Positions 45,667-54,199 of a stretch of 64,000 bases of DNA are shown here, in pieces (within the stretch, counting starts at the first letter, position 1; each line of letters starts with the position of its first letter). The notes under the pieces are model-generated. The model did not search any database and was not told where the DNA came from. It saw only the letters and a program-made list of their open reading frames with translations. The DNA comes from Pseudomonas antarctica. Lineage in GTDB: Bacteria > Pseudomonadota > Gammaproteobacteria > Pseudomonadales > Pseudomonadaceae. The translations under genes were made by a program, and so were the position numbers. The stretch lies in NCBI RefSeq assembly GCF_900624995.1, contig NZ_UYXQ01000002.1:62001-126000 (forward strand). The letters run 5' to 3'.

Positions 45667-47316
45667 GTGAGCGAACTCATTCGCGTACCTGACATCGGCA
45701 GCGGTGAAGGTGAAGTAATCGAGCTGTTTGTGAAGGTCGGCGACACCGTCGAAGCCGACCAGAGCATCCTGACCCTGGAATCGGACAAGGCGAGCATGGA
45801 AATCCCTGCTCCCAAAGCCGGCGTGGTCAAGAGCCTGAAAGTGAAGCTGGGCGACCGCCTGAAAGAAGGCGACGAACTGCTGGAGCTGGAAATCGAAGGT
45901 GCCGCTGATGCGGCCCCTGCCCCAGCCCCTGCTGTCGCTGCTGCACCCGCCCCTGCTGCTGAAAAGCCTGCCGCCGCCGAGGCTCCAGCAGCCCCGGCCG
46001 CTGCACCTGCCGCTGCCACTGTTCAGGACATTCATGTTCCGGACATCGGTTCGTCGGGCAAGGCCAAGATCATTGAGCTGCTGGTCAAGGTCGGCGACAC
46101 CGTCGAAGCCGACCAGTCGCTGATCACCCTGGAGTCCGACAAGGCCTCCATGGAAATCCCTTCGCCGGCTGCCGGCGTGGTGGAAAGCATTGCCGTGAAG
46201 CTGGAAGACGAAGTCGGCACCGGCGACTTCATCCTCAAGCTTAAAGTACAAGGCGCTGCACCTGCTGCGGCACCAGCGCCAGCCGCGGCGGCCCCGGCGG
46301 CCAAGGCTGAAGCGGCTCCGGCGGCTGCCGCCCCGGCACCTGCTGCAAAAGCTGAGGCCGCACCGGCCCCAGCGGCTGCCGCACCTGCGCCAAGCGGTGC
46401 CAAGGTTCACGCCGGCCCTGCTGTGCGTCAGCTGGCCCGTGAATTCGGCGTTGAGCTCAACGCTGTGTCGGCCACTGGCCCTCACGGTCGCGTGCTGAAA
46501 GAAGACGTGCAGGTTTACGTCAAAGCCATGATGCACAAAGCCAAGGAAGCTACGGCAGCCGGCGCTGCTACTGGTGGTTCGGGCATTCCGCCGATCCCGG
46601 TCGTGGACTTCAGCCGCTTCGGCGAAACCGAAGAAGTGCCGATGACCCGCCTGATGCAAATCGGCGCGTCGAGCCTGCACCGCAGCTGGCTGAACATTCC
46701 GCACGTGACCCAGTTCGACCAGGCCGACATCACCGACCTGGAAGCTTTCCGCATTGCGCAGAAAGCCGTGGCTGAAAAAGCCGGTGTGAAACTGACCGTG
46801 TTGCCGCTGCTGCTCAAGGCCTGCGCGCACCTGCTCAAGGAACTGCCGGACTTCAACAGTTCGCTGGCGCCAAGCGGTAAAGCGATCATTCGCAAGAAGT
46901 ACGTGAACATCGGCTTCGCCGTCGACACCCCGGATGGCCTGCTGGTACCGGTCATCAAGAACGTCGACCAAAAGAGCCTGCTGCAACTCGCTGCCGAAGC
47001 GGCTGCGCTGGCTGCCAAGGCCCGCGACAAGAAGCTCACCGCAGACGATATGCAGGGCGCGTGCTTCACCATCTCCAGCCTCGGGCACATTGGCGGTACT
47101 GGCTTCACGCCAATCGTCAACGCGCCGGAAGTGGCGATCTTGGGTGTGTCCAAGGCCACTATCCAGCCGGTATGGGACGGTAAAGCGTTCCAGCCGAAGC
47201 TGATGTTGCCGCTGTCGTTGTCCTACGATCACCGAGTGATCAACGGCGCCGCCGCTGCACGCTTCACGCAGCGCCTGAGCCAACTGCTGAACGATATCCG
47301 CACCATTTTGCTGTAA
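45667..47316 (+). CDS. aceF: Pyruvate dehydrogenase E2 component AceF (dihydrolipoamide acetyltransferase)
   Basis: This 549-residue core protein of the pyruvate dehydrogenase complex has two N-terminal lipoyl domains (Lys in ESDKASMEIP, residues about 1-80 and 118-195). They are joined by long Ala/Pro-rich linkers. An E3-binding domain follows (AVRQLAREFGVELNAVSATG), then the catalytic domain with the C-terminal SYDHRVINGAAAARF active-site motif. Asn replaces the more common Asp after HRVI, as in Azotobacter. Each lipoyl Lys swings acetyl groups between E1, E2 and E3. E3 is not encoded here. The start is GTG with an AGGAG ribosome-binding site. Confidence 0.97.
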   Translation: MSELIRVPDIGSGEGEVIELFVKVGDTVEADQSILTLESDKASMEIPAPKAGVVKSLKVKLGDRLKEGDELLELEIEGAADAAPAPAPAVAAAPAPAAEKPAAAEAPAAPAAAPAAATVQDIHVPDIGSSGKAKIIELLVKVGDTVEADQSLITLESDKASMEIPSPAAGVVESIAVKLEDEVGTGDFILKLKVQGAAPAAAPAPAAAAPAAKAEAAPAAAAPAPAAKAEAAPAPAAAAPAPSGAKVHAGPAVRQLAREFGVELNAVSATGPHGRVLKEDVQVYVKAMMHKAKEATAAGAATGGSGIPPIPVVDFSRFGETEEVPMTRLMQIGASSLHRSWLNIPHVTQFDQADITDLEAFRIAQKAVAEKAGVKLTVLPLLLKACAHLLKELPDFNSSLAPSGKAIIRKKYVNIGFAVDTPDGLLVPVIKNVDQKSLLQLAAEAAALAAKARDKKLTADDMQGACFTISSLGHIGGTGFTPIVNAPEVAILGVSKATIQPVWDGKAFQPKLMLPLSLSYDHRVINGAAAARFTQRLSQLLNDIRTILL

Positions 47317-47389
47317 GCCTCAAACGGGCCTCCCTTTCACCGGGGAGGCCTGGCTGCACCGATTTCCGAGCGCCACGCTCGTACCTCAA

Positions 47390-47416
47390 CCCCGCCAATT
47401 GGCGGGGCTTTTTTTG
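47390..47416 (+). terminator. Rho-independent terminator after aceF
   Basis: CCCCGCC-AATT-GGCGGGG is followed by C and a run of T. A second GC hairpin (GGCCTCCC...GGGAGGCC, 47327-47350) lies just after the aceF stop. They separate aceEF from dipA. The rest of the 47317-47634 gap has no gene that I can support and should hold the dipA promoter. Confidence 0.9.
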
Positions 47417-47634
47417 GCCTGTTTTTTTGTACAGGCAAGGGGCGTCGCGCCTGCGCCAATGCGCCACCCATCACCTGGATTGTAGAAACCGCTCCCGCGG
47501 CCGATAACAGCCATATAGCACTTAGCCTTCATCCTCTCTTGTCAGTGCGTGCTGCATGATGCAACCTTGCCGCAGGCGACAGTTAAGAGGGCGTGAGCCC
47601 GGCGCCGTGCGCATTTTTCCAAGCGAGTTCCCCC

Positions 47635-50328
47635 ATGAAAAGCCAACCCGATGTCGCCCGTATGGCGGCCGAGGTAGTGACGCAGTTACCGGTGCCTTCG
47701 CGCCTCGGTATGCTGCGTTTCGAGCGGCTTAATGAGGCAAGCTGGGCTTTGCTCTACCTCGACCCCAATTGTGAGCGCCAATTCGGTCTGCCGGCGGTTG
47801 AACTGTGTGCCTTGCTCGGCACACCCTACGCCAGCCTGATGGAACCTCAGGCGCGTTACCAACTGCACGACGCCATCCAGCAACAACTGACCCAGAGGCC
47901 GCATTACCTGGTGCGCTACACCCTGCACACCAACGACGGCCCCCTGAGCCTGCTGGAAATGGGCGAGGCCTACAAACAACACAATCGCCACCTGCTGCGC
48001 GGCTACTTGATGGTGGTCGACGGGCTGTTCAGCGAAATCCCCACCGCCGCCCCGACCGCAGACCTGGAAAACCAGAACAGCCGCCTGCAAATCGCCCTGG
48101 AGCTCAACCAGCGCGCCCAGCAGGAACAGTTGCAGCACCTCGAACGCGTGCGTGCCCAACAGGAGCTGATCCTGCTGCTGGCGCGCCAGCGCTACACCAC
48201 GCCTAATTCGCTGCAGGAAGCCGCCGAGCTGATCACCCGCAGCGCGTGCGACATCTACCAGATCGATTGCGCGAGCATCTGGAACCTCGAAGGGCAGCGG
48301 CTGGTACCGATCTCGGCCTACCACCGCGCCGACCAACAACACCATTTGCCGGAAGAGATCGACGCCAGCGGCTTCCCGGACTACCTGGAAGCCCTGCACT
48401 CGAGCCGCGCCATCGACGCCACCCATGCGATGCGCGACCCGCGCACCCGGGAAATGGCCGAGAGCCTGCGCGCTAAGGATATCTATGCGATGCTCGACGC
48501 GAGCATCCGCGTCGATGGTCAGGTCATTGGCGTGTTGTGCCTGGAACAAAGCGGCAGCCCCCGCGCGTGGCAGACCGATGAAATCGCCTTCGCCGGCGAG
48601 CTGGCGGACCAATTCGCGCAGGTGATCAACAACCACAACCGGCGCACCGCCACCAGCGCGCTGCATTTGTTCCAGCGTGCCGTGGAGCAAAGCGCCAACG
48701 CGTTTCTGCTGGTCAACTGCGACGGCGTGGTGGAGTACGTCAACCCAAGCTTTACCGCGATCACCCAGTACAGCGCCGAAGAAGTCCACGGTCACCGCCT
48801 GGCGCAACTGCCGGCGCTGGAGAACCTCAGCGATTTGCTCTTCGACGCGCCGTCGAGCCTGGCCAAGAGCAACAGCTGGCAGGGTGAATTCAAGAGCCGA
48901 CGCAAAAACCTCGAACCCTACTGGGGCCAGCTGTCGATTTCCAAGGTGTATGGCGACAACCGTGAGTTGACCCACTACATCGGCATCTACGAAGACATCA
49001 CCCAGACCAAACTGGCCCAGCAGCGCATCGAGCGCCTGGCCTACACCGACAACCTGACCAACCTGGGCAACCGGCCGTCGTTCATCCGCAACCTCGACGA
49101 GCGCTTTGCCCGTGACAGCGATAGCCCGATCAGCCTGCTGCTGGTGGACATCGACAATTTCAAGCGAATTAACGACAGCCTCGGCCACCAGACCGGCGAC
49201 AAGCTGCTGATCAGCCTGGCGCGCCGTTTGCGTAACAGCCTGAGTGCCAGCGGCAGCCTGGCGCGTTTTGCCAGTAACGAGTTTGCGGTATTGCTTGACG
49301 ACACCGACCTGGAGAGCGGCCAGCAGGTCGCTAGCCAGTTGCTGGCGACCCTCGACAAACCGATGTTCGTCGACAACCAACTGATCAGCGTCACTGGCTC
49401 CGTGGGCCTGGCCTGTGCGCCGTTGCACGGCCGTGACCCGCAAACCCTGATGCGTAACGCCGGGCTGGCTCTGCACAAAGCCAAGGCCAACGGCAAACAC
49501 CAAGTGCAGGTGTTCACCGAAGCCCTGAACGCCGAGGCCAGTTACAAGCTGTTCGTGGAAAACAACCTGCGCCGCGCCCTGACTCAGAACGAGCTGGATG
49601 TGTTCTACCAGCCCAAACTGTGCCTGCGCAGTGGCCGCTTGCTGGGCATGGAAGCGCTGCTGCGCTGGAACCACCCGGAAAAAGGCATGATCCGCCCCGA
49701 TCAATTTATCAGCGTGGCGGAAGAAACCGGGCTGATCATTCCCATCGGTAAGTGGATCGCGCGCCAGGCCTGCCGCATGAGCCGGCAGTTGACCGCTGCG
49801 GGCATGGGCAACTTACAGGTGGCGATCAACCTGTCGCCCAAGCAGTTTTCCGACCCGGACCTGGTGGCCTCGATTGCCACGATCCTTAAGGAAGAACAGC
49901 TGCCAGCCAACCTGTTGGAGCTGGAGCTGACCGAAGGCTTGCTGCTGGAAGCCACCGAAGACACGCGCTTGCAGCTAGACCAGTTGAAGAGCTTTGGCCT
50001 GACCCTGGCCATGGACGACTTCGGCACCGGTTACTCGTCGCTGAGCTATTTGAAAAAATTCCCCATCGACATCATCAAGATCGACCGCAGTTTTATCCAC
50101 GAAATCCCGGACAACCAGGACGACATGGAAATCACCTCGGCAGTGATCGCCATGGCCCACAACCTCAAGCTCAAGGTGGTGGCCGAGGGCATCGAGACCT
50201 CAGAGCAGTTAGCGTTCCTGCGTCGGCATCGTTGCGATGTGGGCCAGGGCTATTTGTTCGACCGACCGATCCCCGGTGCAGAGCTGCTCGAGAAGCTTAA
50301 ACGCTACCCGCGCGGGCCAATCGCCTGA
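47635..50328 (+). CDS. dipA: Cyclic-di-GMP phosphodiesterase DipA (PAS-GAF-GGDEF-EAL)
   Basis: This 897-residue signalling protein has N-terminal sensory parts: a PAS-like region, a coiled segment near residues 140-185, a GAF domain to about 345 and a PAS domain to about 470. A GGDEF domain and an EAL domain (about 650-890) follow. The GGDEF site is degenerate (ASNEF near residue 545), so cyclase activity is unlikely. The EAL domain keeps GMEALLRW, ELTEGLLLE, DDFGTGYSS and KIDRSF, so it should hydrolyse c-di-GMP. In P. aeruginosa DipA (PA5017) drives biofilm dispersal. I chose ATG 47635 because the frame upstream is not conserved. Position before msrA matches P. aeruginosa. Confidence 0.93.
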   Translation: MKSQPDVARMAAEVVTQLPVPSRLGMLRFERLNEASWALLYLDPNCERQFGLPAVELCALLGTPYASLMEPQARYQLHDAIQQQLTQRPHYLVRYTLHTNDGPLSLLEMGEAYKQHNRHLLRGYLMVVDGLFSEIPTAAPTADLENQNSRLQIALELNQRAQQEQLQHLERVRAQQELILLLARQRYTTPNSLQEAAELITRSACDIYQIDCASIWNLEGQRLVPISAYHRADQQHHLPEEIDASGFPDYLEALHSSRAIDATHAMRDPRTREMAESLRAKDIYAMLDASIRVDGQVIGVLCLEQSGSPRAWQTDEIAFAGELADQFAQVINNHNRRTATSALHLFQRAVEQSANAFLLVNCDGVVEYVNPSFTAITQYSAEEVHGHRLAQLPALENLSDLLFDAPSSLAKSNSWQGEFKSRRKNLEPYWGQLSISKVYGDNRELTHYIGIYEDITQTKLAQQRIERLAYTDNLTNLGNRPSFIRNLDERFARDSDSPISLLLVDIDNFKRINDSLGHQTGDKLLISLARRLRNSLSASGSLARFASNEFAVLLDDTDLESGQQVASQLLATLDKPMFVDNQLISVTGSVGLACAPLHGRDPQTLMRNAGLALHKAKANGKHQVQVFTEALNAEASYKLFVENNLRRALTQNELDVFYQPKLCLRSGRLLGMEALLRWNHPEKGMIRPDQFISVAEETGLIIPIGKWIARQACRMSRQLTAAGMGNLQVAINLSPKQFSDPDLVASIATILKEEQLPANLLELELTEGLLLEATEDTRLQLDQLKSFGLTLAMDDFGTGYSSLSYLKKFPIDIIKIDRSFIHEIPDNQDDMEITSAVIAMAHNLKLKVVAEGIETSEQLAFLRRHRCDVGQGYLFDRPIPGAELLEKLKRYPRGPIA

Positions 50329-50399
50329 CAGCGCGGTAACACTCGGGCACACTGAGTGTCTTCTTAATACCTAACTCAATCTGACTGAGAGGACTGATC

Positions 50400-51047
50400 A
50401 TGGTCTTGCGCTCGGAAATTCTGGTGAACAAAAACGTGTTGCCTACTCAAGAACAAGCTTTGCCTGGCCGTGAAACTCCGATGGCGCTGCCAGAGACGCA
50501 TTTCGTCAACGGTAACCCGCTGCTCGGCCCCTTTGTCGACAACGTAGAGTTCGCGATCTTCGGCCTGGGTTGTTTCTGGGGCGCGGAGCGCAAGTTTTGG
50601 CAGCGCGACGGCGTAGTCAGCACCGTGGTCGGTTATGCCGGTGGCTACACGCCGAACCCGACGTACGAAGAAGTCTGCTCGGGCCTGACCGGCCATAGCG
50701 AGGTGGTACTGGTCGTGTTTGACCAAGACAAAATCAGCTACGAAGAGCTGCTGAAAATGTTTTGGGAGTTGCACAACCCCACCCAGGGCATGCGCCAGGG
50801 CAATGACATCGGCAGCCAGTACCGTTCAGTGATCTACGCGGTGAAACCTGAGCATCTGGAGGCGGCCAAGGCCAGCGCCGAGGCGTATCAGAGTGAACTG
50901 ACCAAGGCTGGGCTGGGCACTATCACCACGGAAATCGAAGAAGCGCCGACGGTGTACTTCGCCGAGGCGTATCACCAGCAGTACCTGGCGAAGAATCCGC
51001 AGGGCTACTGCGGGATCGGCGGCACGGGCGTGACCTGCCCGATCTAA
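50400..51047 (+). CDS. msrA: Peptide methionine sulfoxide reductase MsrA
   Basis: This 215-residue enzyme repairs S-methionine sulfoxide in proteins. The catalytic motif [11 protein letters not shown] holds the nucleophile Cys58, and the C-terminal [10 protein letters not shown] segment holds recycling Cys residues. The size is usual for MsrA. The start follows an AGAGGACTG ribosome-binding region and lies 71 bases after dipA. A perfect hairpin terminator lies behind it. Confidence 0.97.
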   Translation: MVLRSEILVNKNVLPTQEQALPGRETPMALPETHFVNGNPLLGPFVDNVEFAIFGLGCFWGAERKFWQRDGVVSTVVGYAGGYTPNPTYEEVCSGLTGHSEVVLVVFDQDKISYEELLKMFWELHNPTQGMRQGNDIGSQYRSVIYAVKPEHLEAAKASAEAYQSELTKAGLGTITTEIEEAPTVYFAEAYHQQYLAKNPQGYCGIGGTGVTCPI

Positions 51048-51060
51048 AGTCGACGCAGAT

Positions 51061-51096
51061 CAAAATGTGGGAGGGGCTTGCCCCTCCCACATTTTG
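51061..51096. terminator. Bidirectional terminator between msrA and rlmJ
   Basis: The arms CAAAATGTGGGAGGGGC and GCCCCTCCCACATTTTG are perfect 17-base complements separated by TT, with T-runs on both strands. It serves the converging msrA and rlmJ genes. The TGTGGGAG core may be a shortened REP. Confidence 0.93.
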
Positions 51097-51108
51097 TTTG
51101 AGATCTGA

Positions 51109-51945
51109 TTACTCCGCGATCAGCCAATCCATCTGCCACCCACCCTGGGTCTGACCAAGCGTCTTGGACAGCCACGGCAACAGCTCGCGCAATTCCTCCT
51201 CCAAACCCCACGGCGGGTTGGCAATCGCCAGGCCCGAGCCGGTCAGGGTGTTGGGCGTGTCCAGCGGATGCACCAGCAACTCCACCCGCAACAACTTCGG
51301 CGCACCGGTGCCGGCCAGGTCCTGATAGAAGCGGCGCAACATGCGCTGGTCTTTCACCGGGTACCAAATCGCCGCGACTGTCTGGCGCATGCGGCTGACT
51401 GCTTCCTTGAGGGACGCTGCGCAGCGCTGCATCTCGTCCAGTTGCTCAAACGGCGGATCGATCAGCATCAACGCGCGTTTTTCCGGCACTGGTAGCAGGG
51501 CGCGCGGCACATGCCAGCCTTCGCCCAGGTGCACTTTGACCCGGCGATCACCCTTCATGTTGTCCTTGAGCAGCACGCCGTCTTCAGGGTGCTTTTCGTT
51601 GAGCAACACACGGTCCTGAGGCCGCGCGAGGCGGCGCGCCAGTTCCGGCGAGCCCGGGTAATAGCGCAACTGGCCATCCGGGTTCATTTCGTGCAGCACG
51701 CGCATGTAGTCGGCGGTCAACGGCGGCAAGTCGCTCGCGCCCCACAGGCGGGCGATGCCTTCCAGGTATTCACCGGTGCGGTTGGCCTGATCACCTTGCA
51801 GGTCGTACAGCCCGATCCCCGCGTGGGTGTCGAGGTAGGCGAACGGCTGTTCCTTGCGCGACATCAGGGCGATGAGGCGGGTCAAGGTCAGGTGTTTGAA
51901 GACATCGGCGTGGTTGCCGGCGTGAAAGGCGTGACGATAATTCAT
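51109..51945 (-). CDS. rlmJ: 23S rRNA (adenine-2030-N6)-methyltransferase RlmJ
   Basis: This 278-residue SAM-dependent methyltransferase modifies A2030 in 23S rRNA. It starts MNYRHAFHAGNHADVFKHLT, the typical RlmJ N-terminus, and holds the catalytic DPPFEQLDEM motif. The C-terminal LAIANPPWGLEEEL is also conserved. It faces msrA, with the terminator between. A REP lies upstream on the other side, before metY. Confidence 0.94.
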   Translation of the reverse strand: MNYRHAFHAGNHADVFKHLTLTRLIALMSRKEQPFAYLDTHAGIGLYDLQGDQANRTGEYLEGIARLWGASDLPPLTADYMRVLHEMNPDGQLRYYPGSPELARRLARPQDRVLLNEKHPEDGVLLKDNMKGDRRVKVHLGEGWHVPRALLPVPEKRALMLIDPPFEQLDEMQRCAASLKEAVSRMRQTVAAIWYPVKDQRMLRRFYQDLAGTGAPKLLRVELLVHPLDTPNTLTGSGLAIANPPWGLEEELRELLPWLSKTLGQTQGGWQMDWLIAE

Positions 51946-52064
51946 GGTTGCTCCTGCGCAGGGGGCGAAGTTTACCTTCTACCGGGGCAAAGGTGCAGGG
52001 CTGCGTGTCGGCCGGTGCTTATGTCATAACCGCAGGCACACCGCCGAAAACAGTCTAATCGCCC

Positions 52065-52152
52065 CTGTGGGAACGGGCTTGCCCGCGAGGCAGGCGACGC
52101 GGTATTACCCTTGCACCGCGGTGATGCTATCGCAGGCAAGCCAGCGCCCACC
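52065..52152. repeat. REP palindrome before metY
   Basis: The left arm CTGTGGGAACGGGCTTGCCC pairs imperfectly with the right arm around CAGGCAAGCCAGCGCCCAC. It lies 45 bases upstream of the metY start, so it could also influence metY transcription. Confidence 0.85.
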
Positions 52153-52195
52153 GTGTACGGGGCGCTCAAGGAATCCAAGGAGGTCAATAACAATC

Positions 52196-53473
52196 ATGAA
52201 AGACGCCACCATTGCACTGCACCACGGCTTCAAATCCGACCCGACCACCAAGGCCGTCGCCGTGCCGATCTACCAGAACGTCGCCTTCGAATTCGACAAC
52301 GCCCAGCACGGCGCCGACCTGTTCAACCTGGACGTGCCCGGTAATATCTACACACGCATCATGAACCCCACCAACGACGTGCTGGAGCAGCGCATTGCCG
52401 CCCTTGAAGGCGGTATCGCCGCCCTAGCCGTATCAGCTGGCAGCGCCGCGATCCATTACGCGATCCAGACGCTGACCCGCGCGGGTGACAATATCGTCAC
52501 CACGCCGCAGCTCTACGGCGGCACCTACACCCTGTTCGCGCACCTGTTGCCAAGCTTTGGCGTCGATGTGCGCTTCGCCCGCGACGACTGCGCCGAGGCC
52601 ATCGCCGAATTGATCGATGACAACACCAAGCTGGTCTACTGCGAAAGCATCGGTAATCCCGCAGGCAACATCATCGACATCGAAGCCCTGGCCGATGTCG
52701 CCCACGCACACGGCGTACCACTGATGGTAGACAACACCGTGGCAACGCCAATCCTGTGCAAACCTATCCAGTTCGGCGCCGACATTGTGGTGCACTCCGT
52801 GACCAAATACGTCGGCGGCCACGGCAACTCCCTGGGCGGCGTCATCGTCGACAGCGGCACCTTCCCCTGGACGAAGTACCCAGAGAAATTCCCCGGTCTC
52901 AACACCCCCGAGCCCGCCTATCACGGCGTGGTCTACACCGATAAATTCGGCCCCGCCGCCTTTATCGCCCGTGCCCGCACCGTGCCACTGCGCAACACCG
53001 GCGCAGCCCTCGCACCGATGAATGCCTTCCTATTGCTGCAAGGCCTGGAAACCCTGGCCCTGCGCATGGAGCGCCATACTGAAAACGCGCTGAAGGTTGC
53101 GCAGTTTCTGCAAGGCCACGTCGAGGTGGAATGGGTCAGCTATGCCGGGCTGCCGGATCACCCACACCACGCATTGGCACAGAAATACATGCAGGGCAAA
53201 CCGTCAGCGATTCTGTCCTTTGGCCTCAAGGGTGGTTACGACGCCGGAGTACGCTTCTACGACGCCCTGCAAATCTTCAAACGCCTGGTGAACATTGGTG
53301 ATGCCAAATCCCTGGCCTGCCATCCGGCGTCCACCACCCATCGGCAGATGAATGAGCAGGAGCAGGCCAAGGCCGGCGTGAAGCCCGAAATGATTCGCCT
53401 GTCGGTGGGCATCGAGGCAATTGAAGACTTGATCGAGGATCTGCAGCAGGCGCTGGGTTCAACTCAACTCTGA
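52196..53473 (+). CDS. metY: O-acetylhomoserine aminocarboxypropyltransferase (sulfhydrylase) MetY
   Basis: This 425-residue PLP enzyme of the Cys/Met metabolism family makes homocysteine from O-acetylhomoserine and sulfide. It begins with TIALHHGFKSDPTTKAVAVP. The PLP-binding Lys is in HSVTKYVGGHGN (residues about 205-216), and VSAGSAAIHYAI and CESIGNPAGNI are family blocks. The ATG at 52196 follows an AGGAGG ribosome-binding site. The 3' end overlaps the DUF4123 gene on the other strand by 15 bases. Confidence 0.95.
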   Translation: MKDATIALHHGFKSDPTTKAVAVPIYQNVAFEFDNAQHGADLFNLDVPGNIYTRIMNPTNDVLEQRIAALEGGIAALAVSAGSAAIHYAIQTLTRAGDNIVTTPQLYGGTYTLFAHLLPSFGVDVRFARDDCAEAIAELIDDNTKLVYCESIGNPAGNIIDIEALADVAHAHGVPLMVDNTVATPILCKPIQFGADIVVHSVTKYVGGHGNSLGGVIVDSGTFPWTKYPEKFPGLNTPEPAYHGVVYTDKFGPAAFIARARTVPLRNTGAALAPMNAFLLLQGLETLALRMERHTENALKVAQFLQGHVEVEWVSYAGLPDHPHHALAQKYMQGKPSAILSFGLKGGYDAGVRFYDALQIFKRLVNIGDAKSLACHPASTTHRQMNEQEQAKAGVKPEMIRLSVGIEAIEDLIEDLQQALGSTQL

Positions 53474-54184
53474 GGTCAAATAGTCGGCCAGCGCCCCATG
53501 ACTGACATCCGCCCCGCGCACGAAGTAGGCGACCTTGTGCTGCAAGGTCACAGGCTTGAAGGCGGTGTACAGGTCGGGGCGTTGTTCTTCGAGCCATTGC
53601 AGCAGGTTATTGATCAACACCTGGGGTGATTGCGCGGCCAGATGCTCCAACACCACGGCGGGCACGCGCCACCATGGGCTGGTTTTGGCGGCAGCCACCG
53701 GGCCTGTCGCAACCGTCAGCGGTTGGCGGTTGATCAGGTAACGCTGAAATACCGGCAACACCTTCCCCGCCTCGTCGCCCAATTTCTGCACAATCGGCAG
53801 AAATTGGCCGCCATCCCAAAAGCGCAAAAACACGTCCTGGCCCTCGGGCAGCAACACCTTGGTCAGGCTTTGCAGATGCGCGACCACTGTTTCCAGCGGG
53901 CTGGACGACACTGCCAACCACCCCCAATCCGTTGCTTCGGTGGTTGCGATCCAGTCGAGGAAGGGGCTGCCTGGCTCGATGATGCCAACGTAAGGCATCA
54001 CCTCATTCCACTGCGCATAGGCCGTGCCTGCCCAGACTGGTTGGGGCGGCATTGCACCGGCCTTCGCTTGCCAAGCGGTAAACGGCTTGGCGTCGCTGGC
54101 ACTGCCCAGCACGGCGAAAATCTGCTCATTGGCGAGCAAAGGGTATTGGTCCAGCCAGGCATGAGGTTCCAAAGGCTGAGGCAT
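53459..54184 (-). CDS. DUF4123 type VI effector adaptor (Tap/TEC)
   Basis: This 241-residue protein belongs to DUF4123, a family of cytosolic chaperones that load cargo effectors onto VgrG. It follows vgrG 15 bases downstream with a clear AGGAG ribosome-binding site (the usual island order is vgrG-adaptor-effector). Here the gene ends against the convergent metY with a 15-base overlap, and no effector gene follows. The protein has the typical DUF4123 segments PYVGIIEPGSPFLDW and LRFWDGGQFLPIV. Confidence 0.86.
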   Translation of the reverse strand: MPQPLEPHAWLDQYPLLANEQIFAVLGSASDAKPFTAWQAKAGAMPPQPVWAGTAYAQWNEVMPYVGIIEPGSPFLDWIATTEATDWGWLAVSSSPLETVVAHLQSLTKVLLPEGQDVFLRFWDGGQFLPIVQKLGDEAGKVLPVFQRYLINRQPLTVATGPVAAAKTSPWWRVPAVVLEHLAAQSPQVLINNLLQWLEEQRPDLYTAFKPVTLQHKVAYFVRGADVSHGALADYLTSELS

Positions 54185-54199
54185 AAGGGTTAACTCCTT

